Notes: generated by a model from the letters alone, not told the origin. 64,000 nt of DNA from Micromonospora tarensis (GCF_016803395.1 NZ_JAEVHL010000003.1:1-64000); one strand, 5' to 3'; counted from the first letter of the stretch, positions 17,295-26,917 are shown. Translations and numbers: made by a program.

Positions 17295-20135
17295 TTAGGC
17301 GCGTTCGGTTCGGGAGGCTGCGTGGCGGTCGGGGTCGGCGGGGCGGCGGGGGGTTGGCTGGGACAGGTCGGTGCTGAAGCGGGTCGAATCCGCCGCCAGG
17401 TCCGGGTGTTCCACGTCGAGTGCCAGCGCGGCGGCCTCGTCCAACCCCAACTCGGCCCCCTCCCCGTACGCGTCGTCGAACGCCGCGTCACCAAGCGCCG
17501 CCCGCAACTCCGCCTGCTGTTCGGCCCAGTAGCCGCCGTAGATGCCCGGTGTCGCTCGCATGCTCGCCCGGGTGGCCTGGGCCGCCCCGAACAGCCGGGC
17601 GGCGGTCAGTCGCTGGCCGCCGATCGCGCAGCGCACCGCGATCGCGTTCAAGGTGTCACACGCCCGGCCGTGGTAGCCGTGGCCCATCCGGGAACGCAGC
17701 GCCACCAGCAGGTGCTCGTGTGCGGCGATCACGTCGCCCCGGGCCAACGCGACCATACCCAGCAGCATGTCCACCGAACGTCGACCCCGCTCCGCCGGCC
17801 GGGCCGCCTCCACCGGGCGGACCGCGCCGAGCAGGTCCGCCGCCTCCTCCAGGGCCCCGCGCCGCCAGAGCAACTCGGCCAGGCTGAACACCGCGAACAG
17901 CGCCTCGCCGACCACGTCCTGCCCGTGCGCCCAGTCGATGACCTCCCGGCACACCCGCTCGGCCTCGACGAACTGACCCATGTCCGCCAGCGGCGCGGCC
18001 CGACCGGCGAGCACCCGGGCCAGCAACCCGGCGTCACCGGCCTGCCGGGCGGCGGCCTCCGCCCGTTGGGAGTAGCGCAACTCCTCGGCGAACTCGCCGT
18101 CGGCGCTGGCGTGCAACGAGTGCATGTGGTACGCCGCCGCCAGCTCCGCCTCCGGGATCCGCTCCCCCGTCTCCGCGATCCGCCCGTACAGCCGGAACAG
18201 CCACAGCCGCCCCTCCCGCGCCAGCCCCCGCTCCAGCCACCACTGGTCCAGCCCACCGGCCAGACCGAGACCGGCCCGAGCGCTGCCGCCGGTGGCGCAC
18301 CAGCGCAACGCGGCGCGCAACTCCCCGGCCAGGGGATCCAGGGCGTACAGCGACAGCGTCACCGGCCGGCCGTCCTGGCCCAGGTGCACCCGGTCCAACG
18401 CGTGCGCCGACCAGGCCACGTGCCGGTCCCGGGCGGCCTGTTCCTCGCCCGCCTCGGCCAGCCTCCGCGCCGCGTACGCCCGGATGGGGTCGAGCATCCG
18501 GTAGGTGCTGCCGGCGGCACGCGGTTCGGCCAGCACCATCGACTTGTCCACCAGGACCGAGAGCGGGTCCAGCGGATCGTCACCCAGCAGCCACTCCACC
18601 GTCGCCAGATCCACCGGGCCGGCGAAGACCGCCAGCCACCGCAGCAGGCGGGCGGCCCGAGGCCCCAGCGTCCGGTACGACCAGGTGACGGTGGCCTGCA
18701 TGGTCAGGTGCCGCTCGGTGGCCGAGCGTTGGACCGCCCTGCTCGCCGGGGTGGGCGGCGACATCCCGGCCGCCGCCGCTACCAGGTCCACGGTGTCCTG
18801 TTGGTTGCCGGACCAGCCCCGCTCCACCGGCGGCGGGTCCGGGTCCTCCCGGCCGGCGTCCAAGGTCCCGAGGACGTCGTCCAGCCGCTCGGCCAGCTGG
18901 CCGACGGAGAGCACCCGCAGCCGGGCGGCGGCCAGCTCGATGGCGAGCGGCAAGCCGTCCAGCCGCTGCACCACGCGGCGCAGGTCGGCGGACTCCGCCG
19001 GGTCCGGCGGCCGGCCACCACGCGCCGCCGCCGTTCGGTCCAGCAGCAGCGCCACCGCGTCGCTCTCCGCACCGTCTCCGGTCGGGTCGACCGAGAGCGG
19101 CGGGATCCGCCACACCACCTCGCCGGGCAGGCCGAACGACTCCCGACTGGTCGCCAACACCCGCACGCCGCCGCCGCCGGAGAGCAGCCGGGCAATCACC
19201 TCGGCACAGGCGGCCGGTTGGGAGTCGCAGGTGTCCAGGACGACAAGCATTCGGCGACCGGCCGCGTACTCGACAAGAGTGTCCAGCATCGGTCGGCCCG
19301 GCTCGGGTCGCAGGCCGAGCACGGCGGCGATCGCGAACGCCACCAGCCCCGGGTCGGTCACCGAGGCGATGTCGACGAACCAGACCCCGTCCGGGTACGC
19401 CTCGACCATTCCGCTGGCCAGCTCCACAGCGAGGCGGGTCTTGCCCGCCCCACCGGCGCCCAGCACCGTGACCAGGCGATGTTGCCGCACCAACAGGCCC
19501 AACTCGACCCGCTCGGTCTGCCGACCGACGAACGAGGTCACCTGGGTCGGCAGGTTGTGGGCCACCGCGTCGGCGGTGCGGGGTCGGGGGAACTGCCGTT
19601 CCAGGCCCGGCGCCACCAGTTGGAACAGCCGTTCCCGATCGTCGAACCCGCGCAACCGGTGCAGGCCCAGGTCGAGCAGGGTCGCACCCAGCGGCAACGG
19701 CTCGGCCCGACGGGCGGTCGACGCCGTACAGAGCACCTGCCCCCCGTGCGCGGCGGCGGCAACCCGGGCGGCCCGGTGCACCTCGGGGCTGGCGTACTCA
19801 CCATCGCGGGGCTCGGCGTAGCCGGTGTGCAGGCCCATCCGGACCCGGGGCGCGGCTTCGGAGGTGGGCCAGTCGTGGCTGGACAGGGCCCGCTGGGCGG
19901 TCAGGCACGCGGTCAGCGCGGCGGTCGCGTCCTCGAAGGCCAGGAAGAACGAGTCGCCCTCGGTCAACAACTCCGCGCCACCCGTGCTGGCCAGCGTGTG
20001 GCGCAGCAGCCGTCGATGCTCGGCGAGCACCGGGCGGTAATCCGGGCCGAGCAGCTGAGCCAGCCGGGTCGAGCCCTCGATATCGGTGAAAACGAAGGTC
20101 ACCCAACCGCTCGGGAGCTGGATCCGTGGCGACAT
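17295..20135 (-). CDS. class III cyclase-like domain fused to STAND ATPase and TPR-like region
   Basis: This 946-residue regulator has three parts. The N-terminus (about 1-175) is a class III nucleotidyl cyclase homology domain with both metal-binding motifs (FTDIEGSTR and EGDSFFLAF). A STAND ATPase follows: Walker A GAGGAGKTRLA, Walker B RMLVVLDTCD, LATSRESFG and GLPLAIELAAARL. The last 450 residues are helical TPR-like repeats. No LuxR or other HTH is present. The transition-state Asn of the VNxAAR motif is His here (VHRAARV), so cyclase activity is questionable and the domain may only sense nucleotides. ATG at 20135 is chosen for GGAGG eight bases upstream. Confidence 0.85.
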   Translation of the reverse strand: MSPRIQLPSGWVTFVFTDIEGSTRLAQLLGPDYRPVLAEHRRLLRHTLASTGGAELLTEGDSFFLAFEDATAALTACLTAQRALSSHDWPTSEAAPRVRMGLHTGYAEPRDGEYASPEVHRAARVAAAAHGGQVLCTASTARRAEPLPLGATLLDLGLHRLRGFDDRERLFQLVAPGLERQFPRPRTADAVAHNLPTQVTSFVGRQTERVELGLLVRQHRLVTVLGAGGAGKTRLAVELASGMVEAYPDGVWFVDIASVTDPGLVAFAIAAVLGLRPEPGRPMLDTLVEYAAGRRMLVVLDTCDSQPAACAEVIARLLSGGGGVRVLATSRESFGLPGEVVWRIPPLSVDPTGDGAESDAVALLLDRTAAARGGRPPDPAESADLRRVVQRLDGLPLAIELAAARLRVLSVGQLAERLDDVLGTLDAGREDPDPPPVERGWSGNQQDTVDLVAAAAGMSPPTPASRAVQRSATERHLTMQATVTWSYRTLGPRAARLLRWLAVFAGPVDLATVEWLLGDDPLDPLSVLVDKSMVLAEPRAAGSTYRMLDPIRAYAARRLAEAGEEQAARDRHVAWSAHALDRVHLGQDGRPVTLSLYALDPLAGELRAALRWCATGGSARAGLGLAGGLDQWWLERGLAREGRLWLFRLYGRIAETGERIPEAELAAAYHMHSLHASADGEFAEELRYSQRAEAAARQAGDAGLLARVLAGRAAPLADMGQFVEAERVCREVIDWAHGQDVVGEALFAVFSLAELLWRRGALEEAADLLGAVRPVEAARPAERGRRSVDMLLGMVALARGDVIAAHEHLLVALRSRMGHGYHGRACDTLNAIAVRCAIGGQRLTAARLFGAAQATRASMRATPGIYGGYWAEQQAELRAALGDAAFDDAYGEGAELGLDEAAALALDVEHPDLAADSTRFSTDLSQPTPRRPADPDRHAASRTERA

Positions 20136-20322
20136 GCGTGGAACCTCCGCCCGTGACGTCGGGTTCATGCTGCCTGAATCCGAGCGATCACACATCGTGA
20201 GAACGGCCGGGCAGGTGCCGCCTCAACGTGCCACTCGGACCTGCTCCCGGCAAGACCAGCCCACCAGGCGGCAGCGAGTCGAACCGATCACCCGCCCACC
20301 AGGCGGCGGCGAGTCGACCCGA

Positions 20323-20535
20323 TCAGCAGCCGCAGGCACCACCACAGCAGCCACCACCGGCAGGCGCCGGGGCACCACCGGCGGCGCCCCGCCCGGTGAC
20401 CGCGACCGCCGAAAGTAGCTTCACCGTGTCGGCGTGTCCCTGCGGGCAGGTCGCCGGCTCACCGGCCGCCGACATCGGACGGTTGACCTCGAAGGTGTCG
20501 CCGCAGGCGCGGCAGCGGAACTCGTACCGGGGCAT
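20323..20535 (-). CDS. FmdB-family zinc ribbon protein, 70 aa
   Basis: The opening MPRYEFRCRACGDTFEV with CxxC, then CPQGH, forms the FmdB/CxxC-CxxC putative regulatory zinc ribbon. The C-terminal tail is Gly/Ala/Cys-rich (GGGCCGGACGC), common in actinobacterial copies, and may add metal ligands. The genuine start is ATG at 20533-20535; the much longer open frame upstream is only a GC-rich shadow of the transglycosylase gene. It is divergent from that gene. Confidence 0.88.
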   Translation of the reverse strand: MPRYEFRCRACGDTFEVNRPMSAAGEPATCPQGHADTVKLLSAVAVTGRGAAGGAPAPAGGGCCGGACGC

Positions 20536-20590
20536 GCCGTCCAGGGTACGTGGATCTGGCGGCTGGCGGCGCATGGGTGATACTCGTTGA

Positions 20591-21984
20591 GTGGTGGACG
20601 GCGAGGACGACACGCGTGTGCAACCGTTACGACCGGCCGCGCCGCTGGACGGGCCACTGGAAGGCTCGGGGGCCGCGCCCGATCCGGTGCGTGCGGTGCC
20701 CCGCCCCCGCCGCCCCTGGCTGAGCGGGCGTTCCTCGGCCGCGCCGACCCCACCACCGGCCGAGCCCACCCCGGCCGAGCCCACCCCGGCCGACCCCGCC
20801 GGGTCGAACCCGGCCCCGAGCGCCACAGCCGCCGGCACGAAGGGCACCGCCGAGCCCGGTCCGAAGGCCGAGGAGCCCAAGGCCACGGACGCCGGGACCG
20901 AAGCCGGCAAGGCCAACGCTGGCAAGGCCGACGATGGCAAGGCCGACGATGGCAAGACGGTCGTGGCGGTCGAGGCCGCGAAACCGGCCAAGACCACTGT
21001 GGATGAGATCTCCGTCGTACCCGCGGCTGACCCCGCCCGACGGCGGCGGGTGCCGTTCGCGCACGCGGTACGCCTGCCACCCCGGCAGGTGGCGGCGTCT
21101 GCCGCCCAGGCGACCCGCGAGTGGGCGCGTCGCCCGAGTGGTCGGCTGACCCTGCCCGGCGTGTTCCTGCTGGCGATGGTGGCCGCGACCGCTGCGGCGG
21201 CGCGCTGCTCGTACCCGCCACGATCCGCGCGCCACGCCCGGTCGCGGCCGACGCGTCCGCCGCGCCGACCGCGGGCGTACCGTCGGCGGTGCCGTCCGGC
21301 CTGCCCACCGGCCCGCTGCCCACCGGCCCCCTGCCGACCGTTCCACTGCCCAGCGGGGGACTGCCCACCAACGGGTTGCCGACCGGGCCCGCGATCGGGC
21401 CGGGAGTCGGTGGCCGGCCGTCGGACGCCCTGGCCAGCTGGGCACAGCAGGTGGGCGCCAAGGTCGGCGTCCCGGCCACCGCCATGCAGGCGTACGGCTA
21501 CGCCGAGCTGGTGCTCGCCCAGACCAACCGCAGCTGCGCGCTGAGCTGGACCACCCTCGCCGCGATCGGTCAGGTCGAGTCGGGGCACGGCTCGGCCAAC
21601 CGCGCGCGGCTGGGGCCGGACGGCAAGGTGCTACCGAAGATCATCGGGCTCCCGCTGGACGGGAAGGACGGTCGGATGCGGATCATCGACACCGACCGTG
21701 GGGATCTCGACGACGACAAGGTTCTCGACCGTGCGATCGGGCCGATGCAGTTCATCCCCACCACCTGGAAAGAGATCGGCGCGGACGCGGACAACGACGG
21801 GTTCAAGGATCCGCACGACCTGGACGACGCCGCGCTGGCGGCGGCGAACTACCTCTGCAAGGGTGGGCGCAACCTGAGCATTCCGGGCGACTGGTGGAAC
21901 GCGATCCTGTCCTACAACGATGTGCGACGCTACGCCCAGGACGTCTACGACACCGCGAACCGGTACGGACGGGCCAGTCGCTGA
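20591..21984 (+). CDS. membrane-anchored lytic transglycosylase (SLT_2-like), frameshifted as sequenced
   Basis: The cytoplasmic N-terminus (about 190 residues) is disordered with tandem AEPTP and GKADD repeats. A single helix follows (LTLPGVFLLAMVAATAAAG), then an extracellular Pro/Gly linker (GLPTGPLPTGPLPTVPLP) and a transglycosylase domain from about residue 290. The catalytic Glu lies in AIGQVESGHG; GPMQFIPTTWKEIG and ILSYNDVRRYAQDV are family motifs. A loop DADNDGFKDPHD matches an EF-hand calcium pattern. The frame breaks at 21200: one missing G separates TAAA from GALLVPATIRAP; with it the gene has 465 codons. It cleaves peptidoglycan glycan strands. The GTG start has no clear SD; GATACT six bases upstream suggests a leaderless mRNA. 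Confidence 0.85.
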
Positions 21985-22062
21985 TGATGTGATCGTCTCG
22001 ATACGTTGGAGAACTGGACACTTCCCCCCGGCGGCTGTTAGCGGCAAGCTAGACGGGTGATG

Positions 22063-23076
22063 GTGCGCGAGTGGGACCCCAGGACCGCGTCGTCCGCCGA
22101 GATCGCGTCGCTCCTGGCCACGCTGAACGAGGTCCTGGCGGCCGATCTACCGCAGGACCCGCCGTGGCGGGAGACCTCGCTACGGGAATACCTCGCCGAG
22201 GTGATGCCCGGTGAGCGGCGGATCTCCTGGATCGCCCAGGCCGAGTCGACCGATCCCGGCGAGCCGGGGGCGGTGCTCGGCCAGGTGCACGTGCTCCTCC
22301 TCGGTGACATCGGCGTGCTCGAGGTGCTGGTGCACCCGTCGGTGCGGCGCGGCGGCCTCGGTCGGGACCTGGTGCTGCGGGCCGCCCGCCGGGTCTACCA
22401 GGAGGGCTTCCGGTCGATCGGGGTCGAGGTGGTCGGCGACACGCCCTCGGTCGGGTTCTACGAGTCGCTCGGCTTCACCCGCGAGTACGTGGAGACCCGC
22501 AGCGTGCTCGACCTGACCACGGTCGACTGGGCCGAGCTGGCCGAGATGGCCACCGGCGTGAGCGCGGGCTACCAGCTGGAGTTCTTCCCCGGCGGGCCAC
22601 CGGACGACCTGATTGAGGCGTACGCGCGGGCCAAGGCCGAGGTGCGTGACGTGGACGACGGTGAGCTGCGGCCCAGCTCCTACGACCCGGAGCGGCTGCG
22701 CGACAGCCTCGACACCCTGCACCGCCGGGGCATGAAACCGTACATTCTGCTCGCCCGGCACGAGCAGAGCGGCGAGGTCGCCGGCCTGACCGAGGTGGTG
22801 GTGCCCGCACAGCACCCGACCCGCGCCGACCAGTACGACACCATCGTCGCGCAGGACCACCGGGGCTACGGCATCGATCGGGCGATCAAGGCCCGGATGC
22901 TGCTGGAGCTGCGCTCCGCCGAGCCGGAGCTGATCGAGGTGCAGACCTGGAACGCGCAGGCCAACGAGGCGATGCTGAAGGTCAACGCGGAGCTGGGTTA
23001 CCGCCCCGACCGGGACTGGTGCGAATACAGCGTCGATGTCGCTGAGCTGGTGCACCGCCTCGATCCGCCACGCTGA
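22063..23076 (+). CDS. double-domain GNAT acetyltransferase (MshD-like layout)
   Basis: Two GNAT folds lie in one 337-residue chain. The first carries the acetyl-CoA loop VHPSVRRGGLGRDLVLRAA and VGFYESLGF. The second is more degenerate (IVAQDHRGYGIDRAIKARML, then QTWNAQANEAMLKVNAELGY). This duplicated layout is shared with mycothiol synthase MshD, but many actinobacterial paralogues exist, so the substrate is open. Of three adjacent in-frame starts (GTG 22057, ATG 22060, GTG 22063), the last fits best: TAGACG at 22050-22055 is a -10 box 7 nt upstream, implying a leaderless transcript, and no Shine-Dalgarno is seen. Confidence 0.85.
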   Translation: MREWDPRTASSAEIASLLATLNEVLAADLPQDPPWRETSLREYLAEVMPGERRISWIAQAESTDPGEPGAVLGQVHVLLLGDIGVLEVLVHPSVRRGGLGRDLVLRAARRVYQEGFRSIGVEVVGDTPSVGFYESLGFTREYVETRSVLDLTTVDWAELAEMATGVSAGYQLEFFPGGPPDDLIEAYARAKAEVRDVDDGELRPSSYDPERLRDSLDTLHRRGMKPYILLARHEQSGEVAGLTEVVVPAQHPTRADQYDTIVAQDHRGYGIDRAIKARMLLELRSAEPELIEVQTWNAQANEAMLKVNAELGYRPDRDWCEYSVDVAELVHRLDPPR

Positions 23077-23090
23077 CCGAATTCACGAAA

Positions 23091-23119
23091 CTGTCCACCA
23101 GGGGATGGACGGTGGACAG
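23091..23119. promoter_or_regulatory. CTGTCCACC/GGTGGACAG inverted repeat upstream of nuclease gene
   Basis: A perfect 9-bp inverted repeat with an 11-nt spacer begins 14 bp after the GNAT stop and 50 bp before the nuclease ATG. It may terminate the GNAT transcript or act as an operator; the half-site closely resembles the one at 3069-3087. Confidence 0.4.
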
Positions 23120-23168
23120 TCACGCGCCTTAACGTGCGTTGACCCCGTCCACCCATCGTGGAGGCCCT

Positions 23169-26100
23169 ATGCGCCCGCGCCGCTCAATTGCCGCGCTCGC
23201 GACCGCCACCGCCGCCGTGACCGTCACGGCGCTCGGCGTCGCACCCACCGCGGCCAGCGCCGCGCCAACCGACCTGTTCATCTCGGAGTACGTCGAGGGT
23301 TCGTCGAACAACAAGGCCATCGAGCTGTTCAACGGCACCGGCGCCCCGGTCGACCTCACCGCCGGTGGCTACCAACTCCAGCTCTTCTTCAACGGCTCCA
23401 GCACGGCCACCACGATCGCGCTGACCGGCAGCGTGGCGGCCGGCGACGCGTTCGTGTTCGCCAGCGCCTCGGCCGGGGCCGCCATCCTCGCCCAGGCCGA
23501 CCAGACCACCGGGGCGAGCCTGTTCAACGGTGACGACGCGATAGTGCTGCGTCGGGGCGGCACCGTGCTCGACTCGATCGGCCAGGTCGGCGTCGACCCG
23601 GGCACCGAGTGGGGTGCCGGCGTCACCAGCACCGCTGACAACACCCTGCGCCGGCTGCCGAACGTGACCACCGGTGACACCGACCCGTCGGACGCGTTCG
23701 ACCCCGCCGCGCAGTGGGCCGGCCACCCGGTCGACACCTTCGACGGGTTGGGCACGCACACCGTGGACGGCGGTGGCCCGGTGGACGCGCCGGCCACGCT
23801 CACCTGTGGTGGGCCGCTGGTCACCGCCGCCGGCATGGCCGCGAGCCGCGAGGTCACCGGCACCGACCCCGACGACACGATCGTCGACCTGGCAATCACC
23901 GCAGTCAGCCCGACACCGGCCGCCGGTTCGATCACCCGTACCGCGTTCACCCCCGCCGACGGGGTGGGCGGCACCGCCCGCGCCACCCTCGGCGCGAGCG
24001 CCGACCTCACCGCCGGGGCGTACACCGTCACAGTGACCGCGTCCGACACGGACGGTGGCACCGCCAGCTGCGCGCTGGCCGTGCAGGTGACCCGGGAGCT
24101 GACCGTCGGCGAGGTGCAGGGTCCGACCACCGACGCCGAGCCCGGCCCGACCGACCGGTCGCCGCTCGCACCGGCGAGCGGCAACGGCACCAGCAGCACG
24201 CTGTACGACGTACGCGGCGTGATCACCCAGTTGACACTGGCCCGCACCTCGGCCGGGGCGGAGCAGCACGGGTTCTTCCTGCAGAGCCGCGTTGGTGACA
24301 CCGACGGCGACCCGACCAGTTCCGACGGGATCTTCGTGTTCATGGGCGCGTTCACCTCGCTGATCGGCGGTTACCTGCCGACCGTCGGCGACGAGGTCGT
24401 GCTGCGGGCCCGGGTGTCGGAGTACTACAACTTCACCCAGCTCTCCGGCGCGTCGCTGGTCCGCCGGATCGGCGGTGGCCTGGCCGTGGACACCGCCGTC
24501 GCGGTGACCGACGCCGTCCCGCCGGCCGAGTTGACCCACGCGCAGCGCTTCTGGGAGCGGCACGAGGGTGCCCGGATGCGGGTACGCGCCGGCAGCGGCG
24601 CGGTGAGCGGCCGGGACGTCTTCTCCGCCACCGCCGACGCGGAACTGTGGGTGGTCGACCGCGACGACCCGCTGCTGGACCGCGCCGACCCGTACTCCCG
24701 GCGGGTCTTCCGTGATTCGCACCCGCTGGACAACGACCCGACCCGTCGCTTCGACGACGGCAACGGCCAGCGGACGCTGCTCGGCAGCATGGGCGTGAAG
24801 GCCACCGCCGGCGACAGCGCGGCGCTGCTCCCGCCGGCGCACACCTTCGACACACTGCGCGCGGACGCGGTGGGCGGGGTCTACTACTCGTTCGAGAAGT
24901 ACGGCGTCCAGGTCGAGCGGGCAGAGTTCGACGCCGGGGCCGACCCGTCGCGGAACAACCCGCCCAAGCCGGCCGACCGGTCGCAGGAGTTGGCCGTCGC
25001 CACCTACAACGTGGAGAACCTGTACGACTACCGGGACGACCCGTTCGACGGCTGCGACTTCGCCGGCAACGCCGGGTGCGCGGGCGTCGACCCGCCGTTC
25101 GACTACGTACCGGCGAGCGAGTCGGAGTATCGCGAGCAGTTGGCCGCGCTCGCCGACCAGATCGTCACCGACCTGCACGCACCGGACCTGATCCTGGTGC
25201 AGGAGGCCGAGGACCAGGACATCTGCGCGGTCTCCGGGGCTGCGTTGAGCTGCGGTGACACCAACAACGCCGATGGCGCTCCGGACAGCGTCCAGGAGTT
25301 GGCGCTCACCGTCGCGGCGGCCGGCGGTCCGACGTACGCGGCCGCCTATGACCGGACCGGCGCGGACGCCCGCGGTATCACCGCGGCCTTCCTGTACCGC
25401 ACGGACCGGTTGTCACTGGCGGCCGCGACGGCGGACGATCCGCTGCTGGGCTCGGCACCGACCGTCCAGTACCGCGCGGCGGGACTGCCGGCCAACGCCG
25501 ACGTGCAGAACCCGAAGGCGCTCAACGCGGTGTTGCCGGCGGATGTGGACACCTCGACCGGTCGGGACGGGACCAACGTCTTCACCCGGGCACCGCAGTT
25601 GGGCAGGTTCAGCGTGGCCGCGGCCCCCGGGTCGACCGAACGGTTCACCCTGTACGCGCTCAGCAACCACTACTCCTCCGGCCCGGACGGCCGGGTCGGG
25701 CAGCGGCGGGAGCAGGCGCGTTACGGGGCGGCGATCGTCACCGCGATCGAGGCGGCCGACCCGACCGCCCGGGTGGTCTACGGCGGCGACCTGAACGTCT
25801 TCCCCCGCCCGGACGATCCCATCGCCACCGGCGACCAGCCCACCCCGTCGGACCAGCTCGCGCCGCTCTACGAGGCGGGCCTGCACAACCTGTGGGACAA
25901 CCTGGTCGCCGAGGTGCCGGCCGCCGCCTACTCGTACAGCTTCGAGGGGCAGGCGCAGACGCTCGACCACCTGTTCGTCAACGACGCGTTCTACGGCGAC
26001 CTGGTGCAGGTGCGGGCGGCGCACATCAACGCCGACTGGCCGGCGGAGTTCGCCGGCGACGGGTCGCGCGGCTCCAGCGACCACGACCCGCAGGTGGCCC

Positions 26101-26447
26101 GGTTCCGGTCCCGCGCGGCGCTGACCGTGGCCGACACGACTGTGGTTGAGGGCAACCAGGGCACCCGGCAGCTCACCTTCACCGCCACCGTGTCGCGGCC
26201 GTTGTCCCAGCCGGTGCTGCTCTGCGCGGCCACCGTCGGCGGCACCGCGCAGGCCGGCTCGGACTTCGACCCGTACGCGGGCTGCAAGGTGCTCGCCGCC
26301 GGGCAGACGTCGGTCACCTTCCCGGTGACCGTGCGCGGTGACCGCAGGCGGGAGTCGGACGAGAGGCTGACGCTGCTGGTGGCCGGCATACCTGGCCTGC
26401 GACTGGCCGACCCGCTGGCGACAGGCACCATCACCAACGACGACTAG
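23169..26447 (+). CDS. secreted ExeM/NucH-type endonuclease with lamin-tail and Calx-beta domains
   Basis: This exported nuclease has 1,092 residues. A signal peptide (1 to about 32, ending ASAAP) precedes a lamin-tail domain (TDLFISEYVEGSSNNKAIEL, to about 180), an Ig/OB-like middle region with an ExeM-type strand segment (TSSTLYDVRGVITQLT), and an endonuclease/exonuclease/phosphatase domain from about 610. Catalytic signatures are ATYNVENLYD, LILVQEAED, LSNHYSS, YGGDLNVFP, LDHLFVND and GSSDHDPQV. A Calx-beta-like module (ADTTVVEGNQGTRQLTFTATVSR) ends the protein. It would degrade extracellular DNA, possibly for phosphate scavenging or biofilm turnover. ATG 23169 follows GTGGAGG; the long opposite-strand frames are shadows. 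Confidence 0.9.
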   Translation: MRPRRSIAALATATAAVTVTALGVAPTAASAAPTDLFISEYVEGSSNNKAIELFNGTGAPVDLTAGGYQLQLFFNGSSTATTIALTGSVAAGDAFVFASASAGAAILAQADQTTGASLFNGDDAIVLRRGGTVLDSIGQVGVDPGTEWGAGVTSTADNTLRRLPNVTTGDTDPSDAFDPAAQWAGHPVDTFDGLGTHTVDGGGPVDAPATLTCGGPLVTAAGMAASREVTGTDPDDTIVDLAITAVSPTPAAGSITRTAFTPADGVGGTARATLGASADLTAGAYTVTVTASDTDGGTASCALAVQVTRELTVGEVQGPTTDAEPGPTDRSPLAPASGNGTSSTLYDVRGVITQLTLARTSAGAEQHGFFLQSRVGDTDGDPTSSDGIFVFMGAFTSLIGGYLPTVGDEVVLRARVSEYYNFTQLSGASLVRRIGGGLAVDTAVAVTDAVPPAELTHAQRFWERHEGARMRVRAGSGAVSGRDVFSATADAELWVVDRDDPLLDRADPYSRRVFRDSHPLDNDPTRRFDDGNGQRTLLGSMGVKATAGDSAALLPPAHTFDTLRADAVGGVYYSFEKYGVQVERAEFDAGADPSRNNPPKPADRSQELAVATYNVENLYDYRDDPFDGCDFAGNAGCAGVDPPFDYVPASESEYREQLAALADQIVTDLHAPDLILVQEAEDQDICAVSGAALSCGDTNNADGAPDSVQELALTVAAAGGPTYAAAYDRTGADARGITAAFLYRTDRLSLAAATADDPLLGSAPTVQYRAAGLPANADVQNPKALNAVLPADVDTSTGRDGTNVFTRAPQLGRFSVAAAPGSTERFTLYALSNHYSSGPDGRVGQRREQARYGAAIVTAIEAADPTARVVYGGDLNVFPRPDDPIATGDQPTPSDQLAPLYEAGLHNLWDNLVAEVPAAAYSYSFEGQAQTLDHLFVNDAFYGDLVQVRAAHINADWPAEFAGDGSRGSSDHDPQVARFRSRAALTVADTTVVEGNQGTRQLTFTATVSRPLSQPVLLCAATVGGTAQAGSDFDPYAGCKVLAAGQTSVTFPVTVRGDRRRESDERLTLLVAGIPGLRLADPLATGTITNDD

Positions 26448-26472
26448 GCACGCCTCGACCGCGCTCGTTCCG

Positions 26473-26512
26473 GGATGTAGTGGCCTCATGCGACCAGGAG
26501 GCCACTACATCC
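26473..26512. terminator. bidirectional terminator between nuclease and MerR genes
   Basis: GGATGTAGTGGCCTC (26473-26487) pairs perfectly with GAGGCCACTACATCC (26498-26512); the loop is 10 nt and TTGTTT follows on the + strand. The flanking genes converge here. Confidence 0.8.
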
Positions 26513-26550
26513 TTGTTTCAGCATGATCTTGCGCCTCGGATGGGGCGTGG

Positions 26551-26898
26551 TCAGAGTTCGCAGAGGCGGCGGCCGGAGCCGATGTCGTCGAGTGCCGCGT
26601 GCAGTTCGCGGATGCGCCGCTCGGCCTCGGCGATCAGCCGATCGTGCAGACCCTGCCAATCGGCCGGCTCGGGGTTGGCGGGCAGGGCGGCGAGCAGCTC
26701 ACGGATGTCACTGACGGTCAGGCCGACGCGCTGGGCCACTCGCGCCACCCTGATCCGGCAGGCCGCGTCGGGGTCGAAGCGCCGCTGGTTGCCGCCGGTG
26801 CGGGCCGCCGCGATCAAGCCCTGCCGTTCGTAGAAACGCACGGCGGAGCCGCTGACCCCGCTCTCCCGGGCCACCTCGCCGACCGTCAACGTGCCCAT
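26551..26898 (-). CDS. MerR-family transcriptional regulator
   Basis: This 115-residue MerR protein opens with the typical winged HTH (TLTVGEVARESGVSGSAVRFYERQGL, RTGGNQRRFD) and a dimerisation helix (LHDRLIAEAERRIRELHAALDDI). A single Cys near the C-terminus (RRLCEL) is the only thiol there, so the SoxR iron-sulphur or metal-binding cysteine cluster is absent. GGGGGAG precedes ATG 26898. It is divergent from the FMN-reductase gene, whose promoter has the stretched -35/-10 spacing and dyad that MerR regulators act on. Confidence 0.88.
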   Translation of the reverse strand: MGTLTVGEVARESGVSGSAVRFYERQGLIAAARTGGNQRRFDPDAACRIRVARVAQRVGLTVSDIRELLAALPANPEPADWQGLHDRLIAEAERRIRELHAALDDIGSGRRLCEL

Positions 26899-26917
26899 CG
26901 CCACTCCCCCGCCGCCA

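Noticed and set aside
20323-21588. A 421-codon minus-strand frame ending in the FmdB protein
   Set aside because: Only the last 70 codons (start 20535) are a real protein; the rest is antisense to the transglycosylase and has repeat-type low-complexity composition.
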